Positions 17,265 to 26,039 of a stretch of DNA of 64,000 nucleotides are shown here, one piece after another. Position numbers and translations under genes: made by a program. The notes below the pieces were generated by a model, which was not told the DNA's origin, ran no database searches, and was given only the letters and a program-made list of their open reading frames with translations. Where the stretch lies: positions 310,001 to 374,000 of the forward strand of contig NZ_JAGJCB010000003.1 of the NCBI RefSeq assembly GCF_017814435.1. The letters run 5' to 3'. How positions within the stretch are numbered: position 1 is the stretch's first letter; each line of letters opens with the position of its first letter. The stretch is from Mariniflexile gromovii. GTDB taxonomy: Bacteria > Bacteroidota > Bacteroidia > Flavobacteriales > Flavobacteriaceae.

Positions 17265-18749
17265 ATGACAGATTATAAATTAAATAACTTGAATCTTTCT
17301 AAGTTAGAAAAACAGGTTTCAATACCAAAATATAACAGATCCAATATAAAAACGGGCATTGTACATGTTGGGATAGGTGGATTTCATAGAGCGCATCAAG
17401 CGTATTATACAGATAAATTATTATCGGATGAATCCATAAAAGATTGGGGTATATGTGGAGTGGCATTATTGGATTTTGATACAAAAATTTACAATGTTTT
17501 AAAAGAGCAAGATGGACTTTATACTTTAGTTGTTAAAGAATTAGATGGAACGCTTACCAAAAGCATCATAGGAGCTATAACAGAGTACATGTTTGCACCA
17601 GAGAATCCAATGCAAGTCATAGAAAAAATGGCGAGTCCAGAGGTGAAAATCATATCACTAACCATCACCGAAGGCGGATATAATTATAATGAAGCAACGA
17701 AAACCTTCAACTTTGAAAATCCATTAATTCAGCACGATTTAAAAAATCCGCAGGCACCAAAAACTATTTTTGGTTATTTAACCCAAGCTTTTAAATTAAG
17801 AAAAGAACGCGGGTTATTGGGGTGTACCGTGCAGTCTTGCGATAATGTTCAAGGTAATGGGCATGTGGCAAAAGAAATGATTTTAAGCTATGTGAAAGCT
17901 GTGGAACCAGAATTGGTATCTTGGATTGAAGCGAATGTGTCCTTTCCAAACAGTATGGTAGACAGGATTACACCGGCAACATCGCCTTCAGACATTACAG
18001 GTTTGTTAGAAACATCGGGTATTGATGATGTATGGCCAGTAGTGTGTGAACCATTTCATCAATGGGTTATTGAAGATGACTTTATAGCAGGAAGACCCGC
18101 TTGGGAAACTGTAGGTGCTCAATTTGTTAAGGACGTGGTGCCTTATGAAAAAATGAAACTAAGCTTATTGAACGCAGGACATTCTGTTTTAGGTATTTTA
18201 GGGGCTTTAATTGGGTATTCTACTATTGATGAAGCAGCGAACAATCCTGAAATATCAGCGTTTTTAAAATCCTTTATGGACAAAGAAGTGACCCCTATTT
18301 TAGGTAATTTAGAAGGTGTTAATTTAGAAAAGTACAAAGAATCTTTACTTCAAAGATTTGGGAATATTTATATAAAAGACCAAATTGATCGTATTTGTTC
18401 TGAAAGTTCTGCCAAATTTCCCATTTTCGTTTTGCCTACCGTAAATGCGCAGTTAAAACAAAACGGACCAATAGAATATGCGGCGTTTGTAGTTGCGGCT
18501 TGGGCAATTTACAGTTTAGGCGTTAATGAAACGGGTGATGAGTTGGTGGTAAAAGATGCCATGAAAACTATTTTAAATGAAAAGGCCATAGCTTCCAAAG
18601 AAAATCCGAAAGCCTTTTTGGAAATAGAATCTGTGTTCGGTAAAATTAAAGACTCGGCAGAATTTGTTGATATATATACAAATTCATATAACAATATTGT
18701 TGAGCATGGTGTAGAAAAGTGCGTTATGGAAATGTATAATAAGGATTAA
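17265..18749 (+). CDS. Mannitol 2-dehydrogenase-type polyol dehydrogenase (copy 1)
   Basis: The 494-residue enzyme belongs to the polyol-specific long-chain dehydrogenases, which oxidise mannitol (or arabitol, sorbitol) to the ketose with NAD+. Visible motifs are the nucleotide loop VHVGIGGFHRAHQAYY near residue 30, the substrate motif SMVDRITP near residue 230, and the catalytic K-x4-N-x2-H in KLSLLNAGH near residues 300-310. It starts 11 bp after the permease and 11 bp before a fructokinase, giving the route polyol to fructose to fructose-6-phosphate. A paralogue lies at 19726. Mannitol is the likeliest substrate but D-arabitol cannot be excluded. Confidence 0.9.
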   Translation: MTDYKLNNLNLSKLEKQVSIPKYNRSNIKTGIVHVGIGGFHRAHQAYYTDKLLSDESIKDWGICGVALLDFDTKIYNVLKEQDGLYTLVVKELDGTLTKSIIGAITEYMFAPENPMQVIEKMASPEVKIISLTITEGGYNYNEATKTFNFENPLIQHDLKNPQAPKTIFGYLTQAFKLRKERGLLGCTVQSCDNVQGNGHVAKEMILSYVKAVEPELVSWIEANVSFPNSMVDRITPATSPSDITGLLETSGIDDVWPVVCEPFHQWVIEDDFIAGRPAWETVGAQFVKDVVPYEKMKLSLLNAGHSVLGILGALIGYSTIDEAANNPEISAFLKSFMDKEVTPILGNLEGVNLEKYKESLLQRFGNIYIKDQIDRICSESSAKFPIFVLPTVNAQLKQNGPIEYAAFVVAAWAIYSLGVNETGDELVVKDAMKTILNEKAIASKENPKAFLEIESVFGKIKDSAEFVDIYTNSYNNIVEHGVEKCVMEMYNKD

Positions 18750-18760
18750 AAAATAAACAC

Positions 18761-19642
18761 ATGAAAAACATAGTTTGTTTCGGAGAAGTTTTATGGGACG
18801 TTTTTCCAACCCATAAAAAAATAGGAGGTGCGCCTTTAAATGTTGCCATAAGATTACAGTCTTTTGAAAATAATGTTTCCATGATTAGTAGGATTGGTGC
18901 AGATAATAAAGGCAAAAAAATAGTTGAATTCATTAAAGAACAAGGTGTAAATACTGAAAATATCCAGGTAGATGCTGAATTAAAAACAGGAAAAGTAAAA
19001 GTGATGCTGAATCAAAAAGGTTCAGCGTCCTATGATATAAATTATCCAAGAGCATGGGATAATATGCAAGTAACCGATGGCGCTAAAAAAATAACGCAAA
19101 CGGCAGATGTTTTTGTTTTTGGCAGTTTAATTGCACGCGATGATACTTCTAGAAATACATTGTATGAACTTTTAAAATTAGCGAAGTTTAAAATTTTTGA
19201 CGTAAACCTTAGAGTGCCTTATTATACTATAGAGGTTTTAGGTCACTTAATGAATGAAGCCGATTTTATTAAATTTAATGATGACGAAATTTTTGAAATA
19301 GCCAAAAAGCTGGGTTCTGAAACACAATCTTTAGAACAAAACATTCTTTTTATGGCTAAAGAAACAAATACAAAAAATATTTGTGTTACCAAAGGGCGCC
19401 ATGGAGCCATTTTGTATTACAACAATACCTTCTATTATAACAGTGGCTATCAAATACAAGTGGTAGATACGGTTGGGGCCGGCGATTCATTTTTGGCTTC
19501 ATTAATAGATAAATTGTTAAAAGGCGCATCTCCTCAAGAAGCCATTAATTTTGCATGCGCTATTGGTGCGCTTGTAGCCAGTAGTGAAGGTGCAAATCCA
19601 GAAATAAAAAAAGAAGTTGTTGAGAAAATGATTAACTCTTAA
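18761..19642 (+). CDS. PfkB-family fructokinase (copy 1)
   Basis: The 293-residue kinase has the PfkB ribokinase-fold signatures: an N-terminal CFGEVLWDVFPTHKKIGGAPLNVA substrate-binding region and the C-terminal DTVGAGDSFLA, where the aspartate of GAGD is the catalytic base. It would phosphorylate the fructose made by the adjacent dehydrogenase. It is the last gene of the transporter operon and is followed by a terminator hairpin. A close paralogue lies at 23188 with nearly the same motifs, so the locus carries two copies of both the dehydrogenase and the kinase. Confidence 0.9.
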   Translation: MKNIVCFGEVLWDVFPTHKKIGGAPLNVAIRLQSFENNVSMISRIGADNKGKKIVEFIKEQGVNTENIQVDAELKTGKVKVMLNQKGSASYDINYPRAWDNMQVTDGAKKITQTADVFVFGSLIARDDTSRNTLYELLKLAKFKIFDVNLRVPYYTIEVLGHLMNEADFIKFNDDEIFEIAKKLGSETQSLEQNILFMAKETNTKNICVTKGRHGAILYYNNTFYYNSGYQIQVVDTVGAGDSFLASLIDKLLKGASPQEAINFACAIGALVASSEGANPEIKKEVVEKMINS

Positions 19643-19675
19643 TTTTTTTTGATATTTATTAATAGCGAATTAAGG

Positions 19676-19705
19676 CTTTATGAGATTTTTCATAAAGATT
19701 TTTTT
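19676..19705. terminator. Terminator between convergent fructokinase and dehydrogenase
   Basis: CTTTATGA (19676-19683) pairs perfectly with TCATAAAG (19690-19697) and is followed by an A and seven Ts. It lies in the 83-bp space between two convergent genes, and it is best placed to stop the plus-strand operon. Confidence 0.65.
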
Positions 19706-19725
19706 ATTTGGTAAATTAAGTGTGC

Positions 19726-21207
19726 TTATTTAAAAAAATTAATGACACTCTCCTTTATGGAATGTTCTCTAATATAACTTAAGTACTCTGTATATTTTTT
19801 GGTAAAAACTTCGTTTGTATTCAAATCTTTAAAAATGGATTCAATTTCCAAAAATTTAATTGGGTTTTGGTGTGATAATGCCGCAGCTCTAATAAGTTTA
19901 TTGCTTATAGAATCTATAATGTTATAAGAGTTATCCATGTCATCAACACCATCATTGTATTTGCACCAAGCTGCAACTACAAAGGCGGCCCTATCTATCG
20001 TTTTATCTTTTAATAATTGCTTTTTTACTGTTGGTAAAATAAATGCAGGAATTTTAGCTGAACTTTCCGTGCATATCCTTGAAAGACTATCGTTTATGTG
20101 TGGGTTTTTAAATCTGGTTATTAAAGTGGTTTTGTAATCTTCAATAGAAAGGTTTTTAACAGGAACAAGTGTAGGCATAACTTCTTCATCCATATAGCCT
20201 TTTAAAAAACCAATAAAATCTTCGTCGTTTGCTGCTTCATGTACTGTTTTATAGCCGTTCAAAGTGCCTAAAATCCCTAATATGGTATGGCCAGCATTAA
20301 GTAACTGGAGCTTCATGTTTTCGTAGGGTTCTATATTTTTAACAAATTGAACACCAACTTTTTCCCATTGTGGTCTTTCGTTCAAAAAGTTGTCTTCTAT
20401 AATCCAACTGCTAAAAGAACCACAAATTACAGGCCACCTATCTTCTATTAAAAAATCTTGCTTTAAAGCATCTATATCTTGGGGCTGTGTTAATGGTGTT
20501 ATTCTATCAACCATGCTATTGGGAAAGGTGGTGTTTTCAATTAACCATGGCAACAAATCAGGATCTACGTTGCTTACATAACTAAAAAAAGATTGCCGCA
20601 TGGTGTCCCCATTGCTCTTAATATTGTCGCAAGATAGTATGGTGCAACCAGATACGCCTCTAAGTTTTCTAAGTTTAAAGGCTTGCGTTAAATACCCAAA
20701 AACAGTTTTTGGATAAAATGGGTTTTTAATATCTTCGGCTACGGCAGGATGGTTTTGGTCAAACTCACCCGTTATCTCATTTAAATGATAACCATCTTCC
20801 GCAATAGTTAGCGATATAATATGAATGTCCGGATTCGCCAATCGTTCAATAACGGCCATCGGGTTTTCGGGTCCAAAAAAATATTCAACAATAGAGCTTA
20901 TAATTTTGGTTTGGTGCAATCCGTTTGGGTCTTTCGTAATTAAGGTGTAAAGCCCATCTTGGTCCTTTAGAACGTTGTATATTTTTCTATCCGAATCCAA
21001 TAAATCAATGCCACAAATACCAAAGTTTAGTTCGTTATGTTTTTCAATCAATTCATGCATATAATATGCTTGATGTGCTCTGTGGAAATTGCTAACGCCA
21101 ATATGTGCTATACTGGTTACTACTTGGTCTCTGTCAAACGATGGCGTTGTTACGTCTTTGTTTAAGACATCTACATTTTCCATGTTTAAGTATAGGGCGT
21201 TGGGCAT
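19726..21207 (-). CDS. Mannitol 2-dehydrogenase-type polyol dehydrogenase (copy 2)
   Basis: The 493-residue enzyme is a paralogue of the dehydrogenase at 17265 and keeps SMVDRITP and KLQLLNAGH (catalytic K-x4-N-x2-H). The nucleotide loop differs: IAHIGVSNFHRAHQAYY replaces a glycine pair by Ser-Asn, which may alter cofactor handling. It is transcribed away from the Nudix-fold regulator across a 149-bp divergent region and converges on the transporter operon. It may oxidise a different polyol, such as arabitol or sorbitol, or serve under other conditions. Family assignment is firm, substrate unknown. Confidence 0.88.
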   Translation of the reverse strand: MPNALYLNMENVDVLNKDVTTPSFDRDQVVTSIAHIGVSNFHRAHQAYYMHELIEKHNELNFGICGIDLLDSDRKIYNVLKDQDGLYTLITKDPNGLHQTKIISSIVEYFFGPENPMAVIERLANPDIHIISLTIAEDGYHLNEITGEFDQNHPAVAEDIKNPFYPKTVFGYLTQAFKLRKLRGVSGCTILSCDNIKSNGDTMRQSFFSYVSNVDPDLLPWLIENTTFPNSMVDRITPLTQPQDIDALKQDFLIEDRWPVICGSFSSWIIEDNFLNERPQWEKVGVQFVKNIEPYENMKLQLLNAGHTILGILGTLNGYKTVHEAANDEDFIGFLKGYMDEEVMPTLVPVKNLSIEDYKTTLITRFKNPHINDSLSRICTESSAKIPAFILPTVKKQLLKDKTIDRAAFVVAAWCKYNDGVDDMDNSYNIIDSISNKLIRAAALSHQNPIKFLEIESIFKDLNTNEVFTKKYTEYLSYIREHSIKESVINFFK

Positions 21208-21265
21208 TTTTTTGTATTAAAACGTTCGTAAATTTCCTTTAAAATTACATAAAAATCTAAAATAA

Positions 21266-21291
21266 TCATTGAAAGTTTTCAGCTTTCATTG
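21266..21291. promoter_or_regulatory. Palindrome in divergent dehydrogenase/regulator space
   Basis: TGAAAG (21270-21275), 7 nt, CTTTCA (21283-21288) extends to an imperfect 9-bp arm on each side (CATTGAAAG and CTTTCATTG). It lies between the divergent dehydrogenase and Nudix-fold regulator genes. The 7-nt spacer equals that of the transporter-operon palindrome, but the arm sequence differs, so a different regulator may bind. Confidence 0.4.
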
Positions 21292-21356
21292 TATATTCAC
21301 AGAGTAAAATTACAAATAGGTAATTTTCTTCAAACTTTTTTTATTACTAGTTTTTA

Positions 21357-22082
21357 ATGGATTTTAGGAAGCGGGATAATGTATCTGTTGATTGTGTGAT
21401 ATTTGGTTTAGATTCATATGGTTTAAACATTCTATTGCGCAATAGAAAACTTAATATGTTTAATGATGATTTCCCTGTGATAGACGATTGGGTTATTGCT
21501 GGTGGCCCCGTAATTATTAGTAAAACATTAGGCGAAACTGCAGATTTAATTTTTAAAAGTATTACGGGACTTAATGCCTTTAATAGGATACAATTCCATA
21601 CCTATGGCAATCCTTCCAGATTAAAATCTGAAAAAGATTTATTGTGGATTAGAAGTCAAGGCTTAAAAAGGCAAACCATGACCATTGCATACTATTACAC
21701 ACAACCTAAAGAAAGTATAGTGTTAAAAAATAGCGATTTTAAGTGGTTTCCATTAAAATCTTTACCAGATTTGGGTTTTGATCATAAAAGAATAATAAAT
21801 GATGCCCATGAAGATTTGAAACAAAAAATTATGGTAGATCCAGTAATTTTTGATTTAATGCCTGTAAAATTTACATTAAACGAATTACAGTTAGCCTTTG
21901 AATCTATATTGGAAGTTGAATTGGACAATCGTAATTTTAGAAAAAAAGTACTAAATAAAGCATATATAGTACCTTTAAACCAAACAAAAAAAGGGTCGGC
22001 TAAAAAACCTTCTAAATTATACGTTTTTAGTCGTGACGTATATGATAAGGTAACCGAAACAGATTATATTATAAATATATAA
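21357..22082 (+). CDS. NrtR/AraR-like Nudix-fold transcriptional regulator
   Basis: The 241-residue protein has an N-terminal Nudix-like domain (VSVDCVIFGLDSYGLNILLRNR, then WVIAGGPVIISKTLGETADL) and a C-terminal winged-helix region (FTLNELQLAFESILE, then NRNFRKKVLN). The Nudix box is degenerate: the R-E-x2-E-E catalytic stretch is replaced by FKSITGL, so it should bind a ligand rather than hydrolyse one. Bacteroides AraR, which senses arabinose, has this architecture. It sits between polyol dehydrogenase and AraC genes, so a sugar or polyol effector is likely. Confidence 0.82.
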   Translation: MDFRKRDNVSVDCVIFGLDSYGLNILLRNRKLNMFNDDFPVIDDWVIAGGPVIISKTLGETADLIFKSITGLNAFNRIQFHTYGNPSRLKSEKDLLWIRSQGLKRQTMTIAYYYTQPKESIVLKNSDFKWFPLKSLPDLGFDHKRIINDAHEDLKQKIMVDPVIFDLMPVKFTLNELQLAFESILEVELDNRNFRKKVLNKAYIVPLNQTKKGSAKKPSKLYVFSRDVYDKVTETDYIINI

Positions 22083-22166
22083 ATGTGTTTTGAATGTGAA
22101 TTTTTATTGAAATAGACCTATTCAATAGGATAAACTCCAAATTTAAATAAAGTAAACAGTAGTTTA

Positions 22167-23033
22167 ATGAAACTTCATTTATTAGATAGAAGCACCATAA
22201 ACAGCAGCTCTTTTTCGGCAAAAAGACATAAAGAATCTTTTTTTTTAAAAACTTGGCATTACCACCCAGAGTTGGAACTGGTTTATGTTGAAAAAAGTTC
22301 TGGAACCCTTTTTATAGGTGATGGTATTGAAAAATTTGACAAAGGGGACCTTGTTTTAATTGGAAAAGATTTGCCCCATATGTGGTTAAACGACGAGATT
22401 TATTTTAGTAAAAATTCATCACTTAAGGCAAAAGCAATTACAGTGCATTTTAAAAAAGATTTTTTGGGAACTTCATTTTTTGAAACTCCAGAAATGTTTC
22501 ATTTGCTTCAGCTTTTTAAGAGGTCTTGTAATGGCATTAAATTTGAAAATGTTGATGTTAAGTTGATTAAAAAAATAAAAAAAGTGCTGCATCTGGAAGG
22601 GTTTGAAAAAACCATAGCATTGCTTAAGGTATTATATGAATTAGCGAAACATAAACAATACAAAATACTATCTAGCGCTGGGTTTTTAGATTCTTTTCAG
22701 CAAACAGATAATAAAAAACTAGATAAAATTTACGAATATCTTTTTAAAAATTTCGCACAGCCTATTTCATTAAACGCTGTTGCAGATATCGCTAATATGA
22801 ATGCGTCTGCTTTTAGTCGGTTTTTTAAAAAAATGCATAATAAAACATTTTCCAAATATTTAAATGAATTAAGAATTGGATATGCTTGCAAACTGCTCAT
22901 TACCAATAAGTACAATGTGTCTCGTGTTTGTTATGAGTCTGGTTTCAATAATATTTCAAACTTCAACAGGCAGTTTAAAAATATTATGGATTTAACACCT
23001 TCGCAATATTTAGAAAAACACAAAGGGTTTTAA
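22167..23033 (+). CDS. AraC-family transcriptional regulator with cupin domain
   Basis: The 288-residue protein has an N-terminal cupin-like sensor (TWHYHPELELVYVEKSSGTL and HMWLND) and a C-terminal pair of helix-turn-helices (ISLNAVADIANMNASAFSRF, then VSRVCYESGFNNISNFNRQF). This matches the AraC regulators of sugar use. It lies 84 bp after the Nudix-fold regulator in the same direction and before the second fructokinase, so it may control that gene or the divergent dehydrogenase. There is no membrane segment. The ligand is unknown. Confidence 0.88.
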   Translation: MKLHLLDRSTINSSSFSAKRHKESFFLKTWHYHPELELVYVEKSSGTLFIGDGIEKFDKGDLVLIGKDLPHMWLNDEIYFSKNSSLKAKAITVHFKKDFLGTSFFETPEMFHLLQLFKRSCNGIKFENVDVKLIKKIKKVLHLEGFEKTIALLKVLYELAKHKQYKILSSAGFLDSFQQTDNKKLDKIYEYLFKNFAQPISLNAVADIANMNASAFSRFFKKMHNKTFSKYLNELRIGYACKLLITNKYNVSRVCYESGFNNISNFNRQFKNIMDLTPSQYLEKHKGF

Positions 23034-23187
23034 ATGATTGCTGAAAATGTATCGAACTAGTAAAAAACAGATAGTTTATGCACACTGTTTTTAATGCTTA
23101 ATAACCTGGTTGTATTCTAATTTTCTGCTCAAAATCCATCATTTATATAAATAAATAATATCTTAGTTGTGTTTTTAATATTAAATT

Positions 23188-24069
23188 ATGTCTAAAATTG
23201 CGTGTTTTGGTGAGGTGTTATGGGATGTGCTTCCAACAAATAAAAAAATTGGAGGTGCTCCATTAAACGTGGCATTGCGTTTACAATCGCTGCAGAATGA
23301 AGTAACCATGATTAGTAGTGTTGGTAATGATGAACTTGGTAAAACACTGGTGGCGTATGTAGCTGAAAATGGTGTAAATACTAATTATATTCAACAGAGT
23401 AGTGCGTTTAAAACCGGTGTGGTAAATGTAACATTGAATGATAAAGGCTCTGCATCGTATGATATCAATTTTCCAAGTGCATGGGATTATATTTCCATAG
23501 ATGAAAAAACCATAGATTTAGTTAAACAAGTTGATGCCTTTGTTTTTGGTAGTTTAGTGGGTAGAAATGAAACTTCAAAAGAAACACTGTATAATCTATT
23601 AGAGCATGCTAAGTATAAGGTTTTCGATTTAAATCTTCGTTCGCCACATTATACCAAGGACATTTTGATTTATTTGATGAACAATGCCGATTTTATAAAA
23701 TTCAATGATGATGAACTTTACGAAGTGAGCAAATATTTAGGATCGAAATACAACTCTTTAGAACAAAACCTTCAATACATAGCAGAAAAAACAAACACAA
23801 AACATGTATGTGTAACCAAAGGCTCGCATGGCGCTGTGTTGTTGTATAATGGCAAACTATATTATAACAGTGGCTATTTAATTAAAGTTGTGGATACCGT
23901 AGGTGCTGGCGATTCTTTTTTGGCATCTTTAATTAGCCAACTTCTAAATAATGTCAATCCTCAAGAAGCTATAGATTTTGCATGCGCTGTGGGTGCTTTG
24001 GTAGCACAAAGTGAAGGTGCAAATCCTAAAATTACCATTTCAGAAATTGAGGCATTTATAAATCCTTAA
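23188..24069 (+). CDS. PfkB-family fructokinase (copy 2)
   Basis: At 293 residues this is a co-linear paralogue of the kinase at 18761, sharing CFGEVLWDVLPTNKKIGGAPLNVA, NADFIKFNDDEL and DTVGAGDSFLA with the catalytic aspartate intact. It has its own 154-bp upstream region after the AraC gene and is therefore probably expressed separately from the transporter operon. The second copy may serve fructose from other sources or go with the second dehydrogenase. Fructose as substrate is inferred from family and context. Confidence 0.88.
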   Translation: MSKIACFGEVLWDVLPTNKKIGGAPLNVALRLQSLQNEVTMISSVGNDELGKTLVAYVAENGVNTNYIQQSSAFKTGVVNVTLNDKGSASYDINFPSAWDYISIDEKTIDLVKQVDAFVFGSLVGRNETSKETLYNLLEHAKYKVFDLNLRSPHYTKDILIYLMNNADFIKFNDDELYEVSKYLGSKYNSLEQNLQYIAEKTNTKHVCVTKGSHGAVLLYNGKLYYNSGYLIKVVDTVGAGDSFLASLISQLLNNVNPQEAIDFACAVGALVAQSEGANPKITISEIEAFINP

Positions 24070-24116
24070 TTAAAAATAATCTTTGCATTCGTTAAAATTC
24101 ATGTAATACTCCTTTA

Positions 24117-24142
24117 TTGTGAGTTTAAATTTGCTATTTTTG
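24117..24142 (+). promoter_or_regulatory. Candidate promoter of FKBP gene
   Basis: TATTTTTG at 24135-24142 matches the Bacteroidetes -7 consensus TAnnTTTG exactly. A TTG lies at 24117-24119, with a spacer of 15 bp that is shorter than usual. The predicted start leaves a leader of about 20 nt. Confidence 0.45.
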
Positions 24143-24168
24143 GCATCAAATTAAATAAAATAAGAAAA

Positions 24169-24870
24169 ATGAAAATAATTAAATTTTTAGGAGTTGTGTT
24201 AACAGCTTCAATTTTATCATCTTGTGGAGGAAAAGGAGCTTCTAATAAAGCTTTAAAAACTGAAATTGATTCTGTAAGTTATGCTATTGGTATGGATGTA
24301 GCTAAAAACGTGAAAACAAGCGTTTCTGAAATTGATAGCGAATTATTCATTCAAGGTTATATGAATGTACTTGATTCTACCAATATATTGCTTAAGCCAG
24401 AAGATGGTCAACAAATTTTATCCGCATATTTTCAAAAGAAACAAGCTGAAAATATGAAAAAACAGCAAGAAGAAGCTGAAAAAGGAAAAGCTGTTGGTGA
24501 AAAATTCTTAGAAGAAAATAAATCTAAAGATGGCATAAAAGTAACCGAAAGCGGTTTACAATATAAAGTTTTAAAAGAAGGAACAGGTGCTAAGCCAACT
24601 GCAGAATCTAAAGTAAAAGTACACTACCACGGAACATTAATTGATGGTACTGTGTTTGATAGTTCAGTAGAAAGAGGTGAGCCAACCGAGTTTGGTGTAG
24701 GACAAGTTATTAGAGGATGGACTGAAGGTTTACAACTTATGTCTGTAGGTTCTAAATACAAATTCTTCATCCCTCAAGATTTAGCTTACGGTGCTAGACA
24801 GGCAGGTGAAAAAATCAAGCCTTATTCTACATTAATTTTCGAAGTTGAATTATTGGAAATAGTTGAATAA
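24169..24870 (+). CDS. FKBP-type peptidyl-prolyl isomerase lipoprotein
   Basis: The 233-residue protein has a lipoprotein signal ending SSC (Cys19), a helical FklB/Mip-like dimerisation region with SVSYAIGMDVAKN and a long charged helix (about residues 100-120), then a canonical FKBP domain: VKVHYHGTLIDGTVFDSS, FGVGQVIRGWTEGLQLM and IPQDLAYG. It should help fold exported or surface proteins as a membrane-anchored dimer. It stands alone between its own promoter and a strong terminator. Confidence 0.93.
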   Translation: MKIIKFLGVVLTASILSSCGGKGASNKALKTEIDSVSYAIGMDVAKNVKTSVSEIDSELFIQGYMNVLDSTNILLKPEDGQQILSAYFQKKQAENMKKQQEEAEKGKAVGEKFLEENKSKDGIKVTESGLQYKVLKEGTGAKPTAESKVKVHYHGTLIDGTVFDSSVERGEPTEFGVGQVIRGWTEGLQLMSVGSKYKFFIPQDLAYGARQAGEKIKPYSTLIFEVELLEIVE

Positions 24871-24895
24871 GTAATAAAACTTACTCAAAACAGCA

Positions 24896-24926
24896 AAAAC
24901 AGAAAGGAAACTTTCTGTTTTTTTTT
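24896..24926 (+). terminator. Strong intrinsic terminator after FKBP gene
   Basis: ACAGAAAG, a GAAA tetraloop and CTTTCTGT form a perfect 8-bp stem followed by a long T-run, 27 bp past the stop codon. Confidence 0.9.
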
Positions 24927-24987
24927 ACCCATAAATTTATTTAGATCGTAATTTACAATTCATAATTCGTAATTGAATTTATGGTTG

Positions 24988-24995
24988 TAAATTTG
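24988..24995 (+). promoter_or_regulatory. Candidate -7 element of era promoter
   Basis: TAAATTTG at 24988-24995 fits TAnnTTTG and lies 25 bp before the era ATG. No well-spaced -33 TTG is visible. The region just upstream (about 24950-24975) is a short imperfect repeat of the AATTCATAATTCGTAATT kind. Confidence 0.4.
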
Positions 24996-25020
24996 CAGTA
25001 TCTTAAAAAAAACAACAATT

Positions 25021-25902
25021 ATGAACCACAGAGCAGGTTTTGTAAATATAATAGGAAATCCTAATGTGGGTAAATCTACGTTAATGAATGCCTTTGTTGG
25101 TGAAAAATTGTCTATCATCACATCGAAAGCACAAACCACCCGTCATCGTATTTTAGGTATTGTAAATGGAGACGATTTTCAAATGGTTTTGTCTGATACC
25201 CCTGGTATTATAAAACCCGCTTACGAACTGCAAGAAAGTATGATGGGGTTTGTGAAGTCTGCTTTTGAAGATGCCGATGTATTGATATATATGGTTGAAA
25301 TTGGTGAACAGGAATTGAAAGATGAAGCCTTTTTTAATAAAATAACCAATTCAAAAATACCGGTATTATTGCTTTTGAATAAGATTGATAAATCGAACCA
25401 AGAACAATTGGAAACCCAAGTACAGCTATGGGCAGAAAAAGTACCGAATGCTGAAATATTTCCTATTTCTGCCTTGGAAGGTTTCAATGTAAAAGAAGTA
25501 TTTAATAGAATTATCGATTTGTTGCCCGAATCGCCAGCATTTTATCCAAAAGACCAATTAACCGATAAACCAGAACGTTTTTTTATAAACGAAACCATTC
25601 GTGAAAAAATCCTGCTTCATTATAAAAAGGAAATTCCATACGCCGTTGAAATAGAAACTGAAGAGTTTTTTGAAGAAGAGGAAATTATTAGAATACGTGC
25701 CGTTATTATGGTGGAGCGTGAAACCCAAAAAGGTATTATTATTGGCCATAAAGGAAGTGCATTAAAACGTGTGGGTGTTGAGGCAAGAAAAGATTTAGAG
25801 GCTTTTTTTGGAAAGCAAATCCATTTAGAGACTTATGTTAAAGTGAATAAAAACTGGAGAAGCAATCAACAACAGTTACGCCGATTTGGTTACAATAATT
25901 AG
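25021..25902 (+). CDS. era: GTPase Era
   Basis: The 293-residue protein has the Era layout: a G domain with GNPNVGKST (P-loop), the TTRH switch I threonines, DTPG and NKID, then a KH RNA-binding domain with IIGHKGSALKRVG. Era binds the 3' end of 16S rRNA and acts in small-subunit assembly at the membrane. Length is normal for the family. It is monocistronic here, with a convergent membrane-protein gene downstream. Confidence 0.97.
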   Translation: MNHRAGFVNIIGNPNVGKSTLMNAFVGEKLSIITSKAQTTRHRILGIVNGDDFQMVLSDTPGIIKPAYELQESMMGFVKSAFEDADVLIYMVEIGEQELKDEAFFNKITNSKIPVLLLLNKIDKSNQEQLETQVQLWAEKVPNAEIFPISALEGFNVKEVFNRIIDLLPESPAFYPKDQLTDKPERFFINETIREKILLHYKKEIPYAVEIETEEFFEEEEIIRIRAVIMVERETQKGIIIGHKGSALKRVGVEARKDLEAFFGKQIHLETYVKVNKNWRSNQQQLRRFGYNN

Positions 25903-26007
25903 TGAATACTAATGATAACATATTGTTTATCTAACCATTAATTAAACTTGGTTTTTAATATTTGAACACGGTATTCTGCTAAGTTTAGTTTGAGTTAGTT
26001 TAGTTTA

Positions 26008-26039
26008 AAAGTCTTAATTGTACCCTCAATTAAGACTTT
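26008..26039 (-). terminator. Hairpin overlapping the stop codon of the 26030 gene
   Basis: A 13-bp perfect stem (26008-26020 with 26027-26039) with a 6-nt loop contains the stop codon of the minus-strand gene. On that strand it is followed by TTTT and then a run of AACTAA-like repeats, an arrangement also seen after hemL and lysS. Confidence 0.65.
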
